Source of the DNA: Firmicutes bacterium UBA4845
GTDB lineage: Bacteria; Bacillota; Clostridia; Tissierellales; Sedimentibacteraceae
Reading direction: 5' to 3'
NCBI GenBank assembly: GCA_002399975.1
Contig: DHER01000089.1
Coordinates: 12,107 to 76,106, forward strand
Length of the DNA: 64,000 nucleotides
A model generated the notes under the pieces. The model saw only the letters and a program-made list of their open reading frames with translations. It was not told where the DNA came from and did not search any database. The position numbers and the translations under genes are program-made. The number at the start of each line of letters is the position of its first letter. Positions within the stretch are counted from its first letter, which is position 1. This document shows positions 25,882-34,633 of this stretch, one piece after another.

Positions 25882-27345
25882 ATGAACTATTTAGATTATT
25901 CGGCAGAAGCATTTTTACTGGTTCCGTTTGCCTTAATCATCATATATAATATTTGCCCTAAAAAAATTGCCGAAAATTATTTTCAAGCATTTTCGGCAGC
26001 AGTTGCCATAATTCAGATGATTGCTTCCTTATCTGCATTTTATCTGATGAATGCTTATCATATACATGAACATAATTTTATTCTGTTGCAGATATTAGGT
26101 AAATCCGGCATCGGTTCGTTAAGAATAACTTCTGTTTCACTTGTGTTCCTTTTTTGTATAGGATTGGTATCCTTTTCGTCTGTCATGATTGCCATCCACA
26201 CAATTGATGCTAAAAAGACTAACTATGTTAATCTATTTATGACATTGATTATAGGTATGAATGGGATGGTCTTAGTGAAGGATTTGTTTTCGCTATATGT
26301 TTTTCTTGAAATAGTCGGGCTTTCCAGCTTCGTAATGATTGCTATGTTTCAGTCCAAAAAAGGTTTGGAAGGTTCTGCAAAATATCTTATAATGTCAGAA
26401 TTTGCATCAATATTTATACTTACAGCTCTTGCATTGATTTTTATGCTGACAGGCAGTTTATCTTATGACGCTGTAGGAAGCTTTTTACTTGCTAATTCAA
26501 CTTTATCACAGCAAATGCTGCTTTATCTTTCAATTATATTGCTGATATGCGCCTTTGCTATTAAGACCGGTGCCGTTCCATTCCACAGTTGGCTGCCTGA
26601 TGCTCATCAAAGTGCAGATACAGCCATTTCTGTGCTGCTTAGCGGTATTGTTATTAAAATTGCAGGTATATACAGTATGGTTATCCTTACAAGGTTATTC
26701 AATGGCATTGAGGCTGTGCACGTATCTCTTGCCACAATCGGAATTATTTCCATTGTTACAGGAGCGCTGCTTGCTGCTCAGCAAAATCATTTCAAACGAA
26801 TAATTGCTTATTCCAGTGTCAGTCAAATGGGATATATCTTACTGGGATTAAGTACAGGAAGCACTCTGGGACTGATTGGCGCAATTGCCCATGTATTTAG
26901 CCATGCAGTTTTTAAAACAACCTTATTTACAAATGCAGGTGCACTGCATGAACACTTTGAATCTCTTGATATTAATGAAATGGGCGGCCTTCAGAGCCGA
27001 ATGCCGGTTACTGCATTTTCATCAATAATTGCATTTTTGTCTACAGCAGGTATTCCGCCTTTTACCGGATTTTGGAGTAAGCTATTGATTGTTATGGCTC
27101 TCTGGACTTCAGGAAATACTGTAATGGCAGGAGCCGCTTTGGCAGCAAGTATTTTTACTTCAGTATATTTTTTAAGACTTCAAAAAAAAGTATTCTTTGG
27201 ACCTTTGCCTGAACGCTTGTCAGAAGTAAAAGAAACTACCGGAAGTATTAAATTTATTGAAATTTTCCTTACCGCAGTTACAATAACATCAGGAGTGCTA
27301 TTTCCGATGATTCTTGTATACCTGCAAAATTCAGGATTAATATAA
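25882..27345 (+). CDS. Ion-translocating NuoM/NuoN-like hydrogenase subunit
   Basis: This 487-residue membrane protein belongs to the Mrp-antiporter/Nuo LMN family that moves H+ or Na+ in energy-converting hydrogenases. Its marks are FLEIVGLSSFVMIAMF with the helix 5 Glu, KTGAVPFHSWLPDAH, KRIIAYSSVSQMGYILLGLS and GIPPFTGFWSK. About 14 helices can be counted. It looks intact, unlike the two fragments before it. I chose ATG 25882 because GGAGG lies six bases upstream; the longer frame starts with an unsupported TTG. Confidence 0.85.
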   Translation: MNYLDYSAEAFLLVPFALIIIYNICPKKIAENYFQAFSAAVAIIQMIASLSAFYLMNAYHIHEHNFILLQILGKSGIGSLRITSVSLVFLFCIGLVSFSSVMIAIHTIDAKKTNYVNLFMTLIIGMNGMVLVKDLFSLYVFLEIVGLSSFVMIAMFQSKKGLEGSAKYLIMSEFASIFILTALALIFMLTGSLSYDAVGSFLLANSTLSQQMLLYLSIILLICAFAIKTGAVPFHSWLPDAHQSADTAISVLLSGIVIKIAGIYSMVILTRLFNGIEAVHVSLATIGIISIVTGALLAAQQNHFKRIIAYSSVSQMGYILLGLSTGSTLGLIGAIAHVFSHAVFKTTLFTNAGALHEHFESLDINEMGGLQSRMPVTAFSSIIAFLSTAGIPPFTGFWSKLLIVMALWTSGNTVMAGAALAASIFTSVYFLRLQKKVFFGPLPERLSEVKETTGSIKFIEIFLTAVTITSGVLFPMILVYLQNSGLI

Positions 27346-27360
27346 GAAGGGGGTGGACAC

Positions 27361-27852
27361 ATGAAGACAATAATATTTATCAGTTTATTATTTCTGTTAA
27401 CTTTTTGCATTATGGCAGTTATGTCACGAAGTTTGTTAAAATCGACAATATCTCTTGGATTCGCCAGTGCTACCCTGGGTATTATAATGTATATTCTGGG
27501 TGCAACCTGGGCAGCTGTAATAGAGATTTCCGTCTGCTCCGGCCTTGTCACTGTTATATTTATAAGTGCAATAAGTCTGTCTAACATGAACAAGGATGAC
27601 CTGCGAAAAAAATATAACGATAAAGAACGTACGGCCTACCTTCCTATAGTTTTGATTGTAACCGGAGTAATACTTGTTGTAGTAGCTTTGGCAACAGATT
27701 TTACGCTACCGGGTGCCACATCTTTATTATCGGAAGATTTTCGGGAAGTTTTATGGAATAGCCGCCAGATTGATGTTATAGGACAAATGATTGCAATACT
27801 AGTCGGAGGTATAGCGGTAGTTGTTTTATTTAGGGACAGTAAACTTAAATAA
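27361..27852 (+). CDS. NuoJ-like membrane subunit
   Basis: The 163-residue protein has about five hydrophobic helices. Its helix with GATWAAVIEISVCSGLVTVI is the part that carries the conserved acidic residue in NuoJ-like proteins. In complex I and related hydrogenases NuoJ/K/A subunits link the catalytic arm to the pump. The AAGGGGGTGG ribosome site and the position before a NuoK-like gene support the call. Sequence conservation in this family is low, so it rests on topology and order. Confidence 0.72.
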   Translation: MKTIIFISLLFLLTFCIMAVMSRSLLKSTISLGFASATLGIIMYILGATWAAVIEISVCSGLVTVIFISAISLSNMNKDDLRKKYNDKERTAYLPIVLIVTGVILVVVALATDFTLPGATSLLSEDFREVLWNSRQIDVIGQMIAILVGGIAVVVLFRDSKLK

Positions 27853-27872
27853 AAATTAAAATGGAGGAATAA

Positions 27873-28187
27873 ATGGAGGCACTTGATTTAAAAATAGTAA
27901 TGCTGATTATAGGATTCATGATGATTGTTGCCGGATGTTTCTGCATTATGAGGACATATCACATGATAAAAATAATTATCGGAATAGAAGTAGCAATGAA
28001 AGCAGTAACCATGTTTATAATTATGGCAGGCCATATGAACGGCCATATGGGTCTTGCTCAGGCTTATGTGGTTACGGCAATAGTAATTGAAGTTGTTGTT
28101 GCAGTTGTACTTGCAGGGATAACAATAGGATTGTACAAAAAATACGGAAATATGGACATCCGTAACTTAACACAGTTGAAAGGATAG
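27873..28187 (+). CDS. NuoK-like membrane subunit
   Basis: The 104 residues form three helices, the NuoK/MrpC plan. Helix 2 carries the conserved Glu in MIKIIIGIEVAMKAVTMFII, and helix 3 carries a second Glu in VVTAIVIEVVVAVVLAGITI. These buried glutamates lie on the ion path in related complexes. GGAGG precedes the ATG. It sits 20 bp after the NuoJ-like gene and 7 bp before the NuoA-like start. Confidence 0.82.
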   Translation: MEALDLKIVMLIIGFMMIVAGCFCIMRTYHMIKIIIGIEVAMKAVTMFIIMAGHMNGHMGLAQAYVVTAIVIEVVVAVVLAGITIGLYKKYGNMDIRNLTQLKG

Positions 28188-28194
28188 GTTGTTT

Positions 28195-28515
28195 ATGAAA
28201 GAAGCTTTGTATTCTCCTCCGATTGTATTTGCTTTGTTCCTTATATTTTTTACGCTCGCTTATAGATTGTTTTCAAAATATTCGGCACAAGGTAAAGCAG
28301 GCAAACATACTTACGAGTCATATGCATGTGGTCAAAGAGATGTGGAAAATTATGTTAATCCAGATTACAGCAATTTCTTTCCCTATGCTTTCGTATTTAC
28401 GGTTGTACATGTTCTAATACTTGTTGTTGCAACTGCACCTGCTGACGTTCAGCTGCTCCCCGTAATATATGTTGTCGGAGGTATACTGTCAATACTAATT
28501 TCATTTAAGAGGTGA
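28195..28515 (+). CDS. NuoA-like membrane subunit
   Basis: The 106-residue protein has three predicted helices. The loop between helices 1 and 2 has the form TYESYACGQRDVENYVNP, resembling the Cys-bearing loop of NuoA (YECG). The following FFPYAFVFTVVHVLILVVAT is helix 2. I chose ATG 28195, after AAAGGATAGG, over the TTG two codons earlier. It overlaps no neighbour, and GAGGTG at its end is the ribosome site of the next gene. Confidence 0.72.
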   Translation: MKEALYSPPIVFALFLIFFTLAYRLFSKYSAQGKAGKHTYESYACGQRDVENYVNPDYSNFFPYAFVFTVVHVLILVVATAPADVQLLPVIYVVGGILSILISFKR

Positions 28516-28520
28516 ATTGA

Positions 28521-28699
28521 TTGGATATAATAAAAAAAGCAATTAACTGGGGAGCAAGTAAATCCCCTTGGATATTACACTTTAATGCCGGTGCGTGCAA
28601 TGGATGTGACATTGAGGTTGTGGATTCAACCCAAAATATTTTAATAAAGATACCATGACCTACGAACCGCCGGAGGAAAAGGAGGCAAAAAATGAGTAA
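28521..28699 (+). pseudogene. Group 4 [NiFe]-hydrogenase small subunit fragment fused to another subunit's tail
   Basis: A TTG start (AGAGGTG six bases upstream) opens DIIKKAINWGASKSPWILHF and NAGACNGCDIEVVDS, the N-terminus of a NuoB-like small subunit with the first CxxC of the proximal [4Fe-4S] cluster. The frame then ends at TGA 28656-28658 after only 45 codons. The distal cluster cysteines of a normal protein of about 150 residues or more are gone. From about 28628 a different frame reads NKDTMTYEPPEEKEAKNE to TAA 28697-28699, overlapping the large subunit start by 8 bp. That is like the end of a subunit that once preceded the large subunit, either the NuoC-like 30-kDa protein or the small subunit itself. 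An internal deletion is the simplest reading. Confidence 0.78.
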
Positions 28700-29903
28700 T
28701 ATAGATAAAAATAAAGTCACAATTCCCATAGGACCACAACATCCATCTTTGGATGAACCTGCCGCCTTTTCAATTACACTTGAAGGTGAGAAAGTTGTCA
28801 ATGCAGTTATAGGCGTAGGATATAATCACAGAGGACTTGAAAAGGCCTGTGAAAGCAGAACCTATATACAGGATTTATACATTGTTGAGAGAGTTTGCGG
28901 AATTTGTTCTCATGCTCACAGCACGGCATTTTGCATATCAATAGAAGAATTAGCCGGAATTAAGGTTCCAATGCGTGCTGAATATATAAGAGTTATAGTG
29001 GCCGAATTAGAACGCCTGCACAGCCACCTTCTCTGGCTTGGGACTGCATGCCACGAAATAGGCTATGACACAATGTTTATGTACACGTGGCGGGACAGAG
29101 AAAAAATTCTGGATCTGTTAGCCTCCTATGGAGGGAATCGTATAAATTACGGTGTAAATAAATTTGGCGGTGTCAAAAGAGATTTTGACGAAACTACAAG
29201 TTCTGATGTTATAAAGACAATTAATAAATTAGATGATAATATAAAGCATTATCTGGAAATAGCTTTAACTGAAACCACGCTTATATCAAGGCTTATGGGC
29301 ATAGGTGTCCTCTCCCGCAAAGATGCCCTTAAATTTGGTGCTGTAGGTCCTGTTGCCAAAGCCGCAGGTATTGATTATGATATTCGTGTGGCAGAACCCT
29401 ATGGAGCTTATAAGGAAATACCTGTTAAACTGATTACGGACAATCATGCAGATGTCTATGGACGAACAGTGGTACGTATTTTCGAAATGCAGGAAAGTAT
29501 TAAAATAATAAAATATGCCATTAAAAACATGCCGGCTGGAGAAATATCGGCAAGGGTACCAAGAAGAATACCTGCCGGAGAAGTTTTGACACGTGTTGAG
29601 GCTCCCAGAGGAGAAAATATACACTTTGTTCGTTCAAACGGTACTGATAAGCCCGACAGAGTCCGTGTGAAAGCTCCTACTGAATCAAATTGGCATGGTG
29701 TTCAGCACATGCTGAAGGGCGGAAAACTTGCAGACGTGCCTATTACAATAGCTGCAATAGATCCATGTTATTCCTGTACCGATCGTGCCATTGTTGTTAA
29801 TACAGGCAATGATACTAAAATTATGGACTGGAAACAACTTCGCCAATACTCTATTGACTGGTACAAAAAAGAAGGCATTGATATAGCTGCTTTAAAGCTT
29901 TAA
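28692..29903 (+). CDS. Group 4 [NiFe]-hydrogenase large (catalytic) subunit, NuoD-like
   Basis: This 403-residue subunit holds the Ni-Fe site. The N-terminal CxxC is in RVCGICSHAHS and the C-terminal CxxC in DPCYSCTDR, both intact. The surrounding GPQHPSLDEP and GYNHRGLEKACESRTYIQ are typical of group 4 enzymes. The residues after CTDR (AIVVNTG... to the end) form a 35-residue extension like that of HycE, removed by a HycI-type protease, whose gene lies downstream. There is no NuoC-like domain fused at the N-terminus, and no separate NuoC-like gene survives upstream. GGAGG precedes the ATG. Confidence 0.93.
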   Translation: MSNIDKNKVTIPIGPQHPSLDEPAAFSITLEGEKVVNAVIGVGYNHRGLEKACESRTYIQDLYIVERVCGICSHAHSTAFCISIEELAGIKVPMRAEYIRVIVAELERLHSHLLWLGTACHEIGYDTMFMYTWRDREKILDLLASYGGNRINYGVNKFGGVKRDFDETTSSDVIKTINKLDDNIKHYLEIALTETTLISRLMGIGVLSRKDALKFGAVGPVAKAAGIDYDIRVAEPYGAYKEIPVKLITDNHADVYGRTVVRIFEMQESIKIIKYAIKNMPAGEISARVPRRIPAGEVLTRVEAPRGENIHFVRSNGTDKPDRVRVKAPTESNWHGVQHMLKGGKLADVPITIAAIDPCYSCTDRAIVVNTGNDTKIMDWKQLRQYSIDWYKKEGIDIAALKL

Positions 29904-29919
29904 GGAAGGCGGATGAAAT

Positions 29920-30855
29920 ATGATCTTGAAGATGTTAATAAAAGTATTTATTTTCCCGGGTTTCCTGTTTATGAGTATTTACAGTTTCCTGATGGAATAT
30001 TTAGACCGCAAAATATATGCACGTATGCAGAGCCGTACAGGACCCCCATGGTACCAGCCAATAGCAGATTTTTTTAAACTTATAGGGAAAAGTGAAATTA
30101 TTCCCAAAGATGCAAATCCGACAATGTTTCGTTTATTACCTTTGATAGCATTAGCTTCGGTTGCAGCAGCATTTGCTTATATTCCTATATATAGTGCAAC
30201 AGCAACTTTCTCATTTGATGGAGACATAGTTGTTGTACTGTATTTTCTTACAATAATACCTTTGACAAGTTTTTTGGCAGGATGGTATTCAAGAAATGCA
30301 TATGCCACAATAGGTGCAACACGTATTTTAACTCAGATGTTTGCATATGAGGTGCCATTGTTCATGTGCATGCTGGCACCTGCTTTAATTGCTGATACAT
30401 GGTCGATTTCTCAAATTTCAGCCTATTATGCGGTACATCCGTTACATGCTTTAATCAACATCCCTGTTTGTTTAACAGGAATTATTGCAATCCAATGCAA
30501 ACTTGAGCGTGCTCCTTTTGATACTCCTGAAGCTGAAACTGAAATTGTCTCGGGAGTACTTGTGGAATATGGAGGAAATCTTTTAGCTATTTTTAAAATG
30601 GCAACAAATTGTGAATTGGTACTTGTCATATCATTTTTCTCTGCAATTTTTCTGCCGTTTTTCACAGGAATAGCATGGGTTGACTTTATTTTGTATTTTG
30701 TAAAAACATTATTAGTTTTATTTATCCTGGTTCTTATGAGAGCTACAATGGCAAGACTTGAAATCAATAATACTATACGCTTTTGCTGGAGATACCTGTC
30801 TCCTATAGCATTCGCACAATTAATAATAAATATTCTGGTAAGGAGTGTATTATAA
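29920..30855 (+). CDS. NuoH/HycD-like membrane anchor subunit
   Basis: This 311-residue protein with about eight helices connects the hydrogenase catalytic module to the membrane pump. Diagnostic segments are YLDRKIYARMQSRTGPPWYQ (the conserved Glu/Arg loop near the quinone-like cavity), IADFFKLIGKSEIIP, ERAPFDTPEAETEIVSG and MRATMARLEINN. The length equals that of HycD/EchB-type proteins. It appears complete. It follows the large subunit by 16 bp and precedes the ferredoxin-like subunit by 1 bp. Confidence 0.92.
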   Translation: MILKMLIKVFIFPGFLFMSIYSFLMEYLDRKIYARMQSRTGPPWYQPIADFFKLIGKSEIIPKDANPTMFRLLPLIALASVAAAFAYIPIYSATATFSFDGDIVVVLYFLTIIPLTSFLAGWYSRNAYATIGATRILTQMFAYEVPLFMCMLAPALIADTWSISQISAYYAVHPLHALINIPVCLTGIIAIQCKLERAPFDTPEAETEIVSGVLVEYGGNLLAIFKMATNCELVLVISFFSAIFLPFFTGIAWVDFILYFVKTLLVLFILVLMRATMARLEINNTIRFCWRYLSPIAFAQLIINILVRSVL

Positions 30856-30856
30856 T

Positions 30857-31222
30857 ATGGAAAAAAAAGGCCCTGGAAAATTATCAAAAGATGCACTTAA
30901 GAATTTGTTTGAAAAACCGGCCACAACATCGTATATGGGAAATGGAAAAATAATTGTTGAAAAGGGCTATCGCGGTCGCCTGCAATACAATCCTACAAAA
31001 TGTATTAATTGCAAACTTTGTATGAAAGACTGCCCCACAGGCGCTATAACAATTATTAATGAAGGAACAAAGGAAGAGAAAAAAATGAAGGCTGTCCTGA
31101 ACGTGGGGCACTGCATTTTCTGTTGCCAATGTGTTGATTCATGTAATACGGGGAGCTTGACTTTTTCACAAAATGTAGATTTTGCAAGACTAAATAAGAA
31201 AGATCTTACGGTAGAGCTATGA
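30857..31222 (+). CDS. NuoI/HycF-like 2x[4Fe-4S] subunit
   Basis: The 121-residue polyferredoxin carries two clusters, CINCKLCMKDCPTG (about residues 53-66) and CIFCCQCVDSCNTG (about 88-101), the typical electron wire to the small subunit. The ATG at 30857 is used with AAGGAG nine bases before; the GTG four codons earlier overlaps the nuoH-like stop. Its TGA overlaps the ATG of the protease gene (ATGA), showing a tight operon. Confidence 0.9.
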   Translation: MEKKGPGKLSKDALKNLFEKPATTSYMGNGKIIVEKGYRGRLQYNPTKCINCKLCMKDCPTGAITIINEGTKEEKKMKAVLNVGHCIFCCQCVDSCNTGSLTFSQNVDFARLNKKDLTVEL

Positions 31223-31704
31223 AGAAACTTCCTTCCCGTATAAACAGCCTATTTCCTCAGGACAAGAAAATTGCACTTATGGGAGTAGGTTCAGAATTGA
31301 GAAATGATGATGCAGCAGGAATGTATTTGATTAAGAAACTTAAAAAATCAATAAAACGTAATGATATACTTTTTATCGGCGGAGGAACAGCACCGGAAAA
31401 CTTCACCGGTGTTATAAAGAACTTCAAGCCGGATAAACTGATAGTTATTGATGCTGCTCGCATGGATATTCCTGTTGGTGAAATTCGTTTACTGGAAGCC
31501 AAGGAAATAGGAGGACTGACTTTTTCAACACATATGCTGCCCTTGCCAATAATGTTAAATTATCTTGAGCTTGAAATAAATTGCCGTGTAACATGCATTG
31601 GCATTCAGCCCAAAAACACAGAACAGGGTTTTACTATGTGTGAGGAGGTAACTGCATCTGTTGACAAATTAGCAGATATGTTTTTCAAAGCATTAATCAC
31701 ATGA
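31219..31704 (+). CDS. hycI: Hydrogenase maturation endopeptidase HycI
   Basis: HycI-type proteases remove the C-terminal extension of the group 4 large subunit after nickel insertion. The 161 residues show the family pattern: MGVGSELRNDDAAGMYLIKK with the metal-binding Asp, DAARMDIPVGEIRL with the second Asp, and FSTHMLPLPIM with the His. The gene overlaps the preceding one and ends the operon; a terminator follows. Its presence matches the uncut extension on the large subunit. Confidence 0.92.
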   Translation: MKKLPSRINSLFPQDKKIALMGVGSELRNDDAAGMYLIKKLKKSIKRNDILFIGGGTAPENFTGVIKNFKPDKLIVIDAARMDIPVGEIRLLEAKEIGGLTFSTHMLPLPIMLNYLELEINCRVTCIGIQPKNTEQGFTMCEEVTASVDKLADMFFKALIT

Positions 31705-31734
31705 TAAATGAATACTGCTTTTTATGGAAAATTA

Positions 31735-31775
31735 AGAGAAAACCAGATTGATTTACGGTTTTCTCTTTACATTTT
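31735..31775 (+). terminator. Terminator of the hydrogenase operon
   Basis: AGAGAAAACC (31735-31744) pairs with GGTTTTCTCT (31757-31766) and is followed by TTACATTTTTT. Confidence 0.75.
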
Positions 31776-31864
31776 TTATTCATTGAAAAATATTTTAAAA
31801 AATGGTATTATCATGTATATCATTATAGTGATTATCAACTACCGTATAGGAGGAAAAATACTGT

Positions 31865-33577
31865 ATGATTAAAAGGTTTTTTTCATATTATAAGCCTGTA
31901 AAAAAAATATTCATAACGGACATGGCGTGTGCATTTGTACTGGCTGTATGTGATTTATTTTATCCCATGATTACAAGAAATATCATAAATATTTATGTGC
32001 CAAATCAGCAGCTGAATTTAATGATAACATGGCTGGCTATTTTAGGATTCATATATTTGCTGAAAGTCGGTCTTAACTATTACGTAATGTATTACGGCCA
32101 TGTTATGGGCGTCACCATTCAGGCAAATATGAGAAGAAGCATGTTTGAACACCTTCAGGATCTGCCTTTTGTTTTTTTTGATGAAAACAAAACCGGCACC
32201 CTTTCATCGCGAATTGTTAATGACTTAATGGAAGTGTCAGAACTGGCTCACCACGGGCCTGAAGATTTATTTATTTCACTGGTAATGCTTATAGGTTCGT
32301 TTATTGCATTGAGCACTATAAATTTACCTCTTACTCTGATTGTATTTTCAATTGTTCCCTTCCTTGTATTTTTTGCAATGAAACTAAGATTAAGAATGGA
32401 AAACACTTATATGGAAACAAGAGTTACAATCGGTGAAGTAAATGCAACAATCGAAAACAGTATCTCAGGAATCAGGGTTTCCAAGGCATTCAGCAACAAG
32501 GAAAGGGAAATAAAAAAATTCGAAAAAAACAACAACAAATTTCAGCTTGCAAGAAGAAAAGCATACAAAGTTATGGCAGAATTCCATGTTGGTACATCAT
32601 TTGTCATGGACCTTTTAAATATTTTAGTCCTAAGTGCAGGAGGGATTTTTTTCTTTAATGGCTATATTAATTTTGGAGATTTTACAGCTTTCATTTTATA
32701 TATCGGAAATTTTTTAAATCCTATAAGGAAGCTCATAAATTTCGTAGAGCAATACCAATCAGGTATTTCAGGCTTCAAAAGATATATTGAAATTATGGAT
32801 ACAGATATCGAATCCGATGAACTCGGAGCTAAAGATATTTTTGAAGTTAAGGGAGCCATAAAATTTGACAACGTAACTTTTTCATATGACAGCCACAAAG
32901 AAATATTAAAAAATATTTCATTTGGCATAAAGGCGGGAGAAACTGTGGCATTTGTAGGCCCTTCAGGTGGTGGGAAAACTACTCTATGCCACTTGATACC
33001 ACGCTTTTACGAAACAGAAGAAGGAAATATTTACATTGACGGGATAAATATTAAAGAATTTACACGCAAATCTCTCAGAAAAAACATAGGAATAGTTCAG
33101 CAGGATGTCTTTCTGTTTACAGGAACAATTGCGGATAACATACAATGTGGGAAATTTGATGCCACAATGGACGAAATAATAGAAGCCGCAAAAATGGCAA
33201 ATATTCATGACTATGTTATGTCTCTTCCTGATGGCTACAACACCTACGTTGGAGAAAGAGGTGTTAAACTCTCAGGAGGCCAGAAACAGCGAATTTCCAT
33301 TGCAAGAGTATTTTTAAAAAACCCGCCCATATTAATTTTAGATGAGGCAACTTCTGCTTTGGACAACGCAACAGAACTGATGATACAAAATTCCTTGGAC
33401 AAACTGTCGAAGGGAAGAACAACAATTGTTGTTGCCCATAGGTTATCTACAATTAAAAATGCAGATAAAATTATAGTTATTACAGACAACGGCATACAAG
33501 AAAAAGGAAGGCATGAGGAATTAATGGAGCAAAACGGCATCTATGCTAAACTGTATAATTCTCAATTTAAAATATGA
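31865..33577 (+). CDS. ABC exporter, fused permease-ATPase (MsbA/BmrA-like)
   Basis: The 570-residue half-transporter has six N-terminal helices (about residues 15-300) and a C-terminal ATPase. Walker A is GPSGGGKTTLC, the Q-loop region is IGIVQQDVFLF, the signature is LSGGQKQR and Walker B is ILILDEATSALD. It should dimerise and export a hydrophobic compound; the substrate is not predictable. It has its own AGGAGG site and no partner half-transporter next to it. The zinc-ribbon gene follows by 36 bp in the same direction. Confidence 0.92.
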   Translation: MIKRFFSYYKPVKKIFITDMACAFVLAVCDLFYPMITRNIINIYVPNQQLNLMITWLAILGFIYLLKVGLNYYVMYYGHVMGVTIQANMRRSMFEHLQDLPFVFFDENKTGTLSSRIVNDLMEVSELAHHGPEDLFISLVMLIGSFIALSTINLPLTLIVFSIVPFLVFFAMKLRLRMENTYMETRVTIGEVNATIENSISGIRVSKAFSNKEREIKKFEKNNNKFQLARRKAYKVMAEFHVGTSFVMDLLNILVLSAGGIFFFNGYINFGDFTAFILYIGNFLNPIRKLINFVEQYQSGISGFKRYIEIMDTDIESDELGAKDIFEVKGAIKFDNVTFSYDSHKEILKNISFGIKAGETVAFVGPSGGGKTTLCHLIPRFYETEEGNIYIDGINIKEFTRKSLRKNIGIVQQDVFLFTGTIADNIQCGKFDATMDEIIEAAKMANIHDYVMSLPDGYNTYVGERGVKLSGGQKQRISIARVFLKNPPILILDEATSALDNATELMIQNSLDKLSKGRTTIVVAHRLSTIKNADKIIVITDNGIQEKGRHEELMEQNGIYAKLYNSQFKI

Positions 33578-33613
33578 TTCATCTTTTAAAATAATAAATA
33601 TGGATGTGAAATA

Positions 33614-33835
33614 ATGATAGCAATTAAAGGCAGACGCAGGTGCTCAAACTGCGGGAAAAGATACAACTATTACTATGCCAGTAATCCTGAATCAAAAAAG
33701 GAAATTAAATACAAAGGCAAAGATGGAAATGCAAGTCAATGTACTAATGTAAAAATACTCTCCAACAACAGTTTTGAAGTTACAGTAAACTGTCCGGAAT
33801 GCGGATTTGAAGAAGTTTTTGTTTATACAGATTAA
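33614..33835 (+). CDS. Small zinc-ribbon protein of unknown function
   Basis: The 73-residue protein has two cysteine pairs, CSNCGKR (residues 10-16) and CPECGFE (near 60), separated by a basic middle segment (KKEIKYKGKDG). That arrangement is a single zinc ribbon. It is hydrophilic and cytoplasmic. It may be cotranscribed with the exporter and ends six bases from the convergent ABC ATPase gene. The role is unknown; nucleic acid or protein binding is usual for such ribbons. Confidence 0.7.
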   Translation: MIAIKGRRRCSNCGKRYNYYYASNPESKKEIKYKGKDGNASQCTNVKILSNNSFEVTVNCPECGFEEVFVYTD

Positions 33836-33841
33836 AAATTA

Positions 33842-34633
33842 CTATAGAAGCACATTATCGTCATCAAATTCCTTGTTTTTCACTTTGTTGAATTTTTGAA
33901 GCACATCCTGCACAGAAAGGCCTTCCCTTTCATGTCCTTCAATATCTATTACAATATTTCCTGAATCCATCATTATCGTTCTTGTCCCAAGCATAAGAGC
34001 AGACGATATATTATGTGTAATCATCAATGTTGTAATATTATTTTCATGCACAATTTTATCTGTAAGCTTAAGCACTGATTCTGCACTTATAGGATCAAGA
34101 GATGCAGTATGTTCATCAAGCAATAGCAGCTTTGGTTTAACCAAGGTAGCCATAACCAGTGTTACAGCCTGTCGCTGGCCTCCCGATAAAAGTCCGATTT
34201 TAGTGTTTATTCTGTCTTCCAGGCCTAGGTTCAAAGCAGCCAAATGATCCTTTATATAATTTTTTTCCTTTTTTGACGGCATTTTCAAAATATTTTTTTT
34301 AACACTTCTCATATATGCAATTATCAAATTTTCACCTACAGTCAAGTTTGGTGCGGTTCCTTTCATAGGGTCCTGAAATATTCTTCCTATATAGGATGCA
34401 CGCTTGTATTCCGGCATATAGGTAATATCCTGTCCATCCAATTTAATAGTACCCGAATCACAAGGCAGCGTTCCAGATATAACATTAAATAATGTTGATT
34501 TACCTGCGCCGTTGCCTCCGATTATTGTAACAAACTCTCCTTCAGAAATAGTAAGGTTCAAATTGTTCAGTGATAAATGACTGTCAAGTGTATTCTTATT
34601 GAATACCTTATTAACAGATTCGATTTTTAACAT
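33842..34633 (-). CDS. trpZ: Tryptophan-type ABC transporter, ATP-binding protein
   Basis: This 263-residue ATPase shows Walker A GGNGAGKSTL, signature LLSGGQRQA, Walker B LLLLDEHTASLD and the switch His in MITHN. The unusual H in DEHTASLD is typical of this transporter group (PF04392-type partners). It is the last gene of a three-gene operon with permease and lipoprotein, directly abutting the permease. A tryptophan-specific T-box controls the operon, which is the main support for the substrate. Confidence 0.85.
   Translation of the reverse strand: MLKIESVNKVFNKNTLDSHLSLNNLNLTISEGEFVTIIGGNGAGKSTLFNVISGTLPCDSGTIKLDGQDITYMPEYKRASYIGRIFQDPMKGTAPNLTVGENLIIAYMRSVKKNILKMPSKKEKNYIKDHLAALNLGLEDRINTKIGLLSGGQRQAVTLVMATLVKPKLLLLDEHTASLDPISAESVLKLTDKIVHENNITTLMITHNISSALMLGTRTIMMDSGNIVIDIEGHEREGLSVQDVLQKFNKVKNKEFDDDNVLL

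Noticed and set aside
28656..28658. In-frame TGA read as selenocysteine joining the small-subunit fragment to the large subunit
   Set aside because: The N-terminal piece is in frame with the large subunit, but the residues after TGA (PTNRRRKRRQK) match neither family and the ribosome site of the large subunit lies there; a deletion explains it better.
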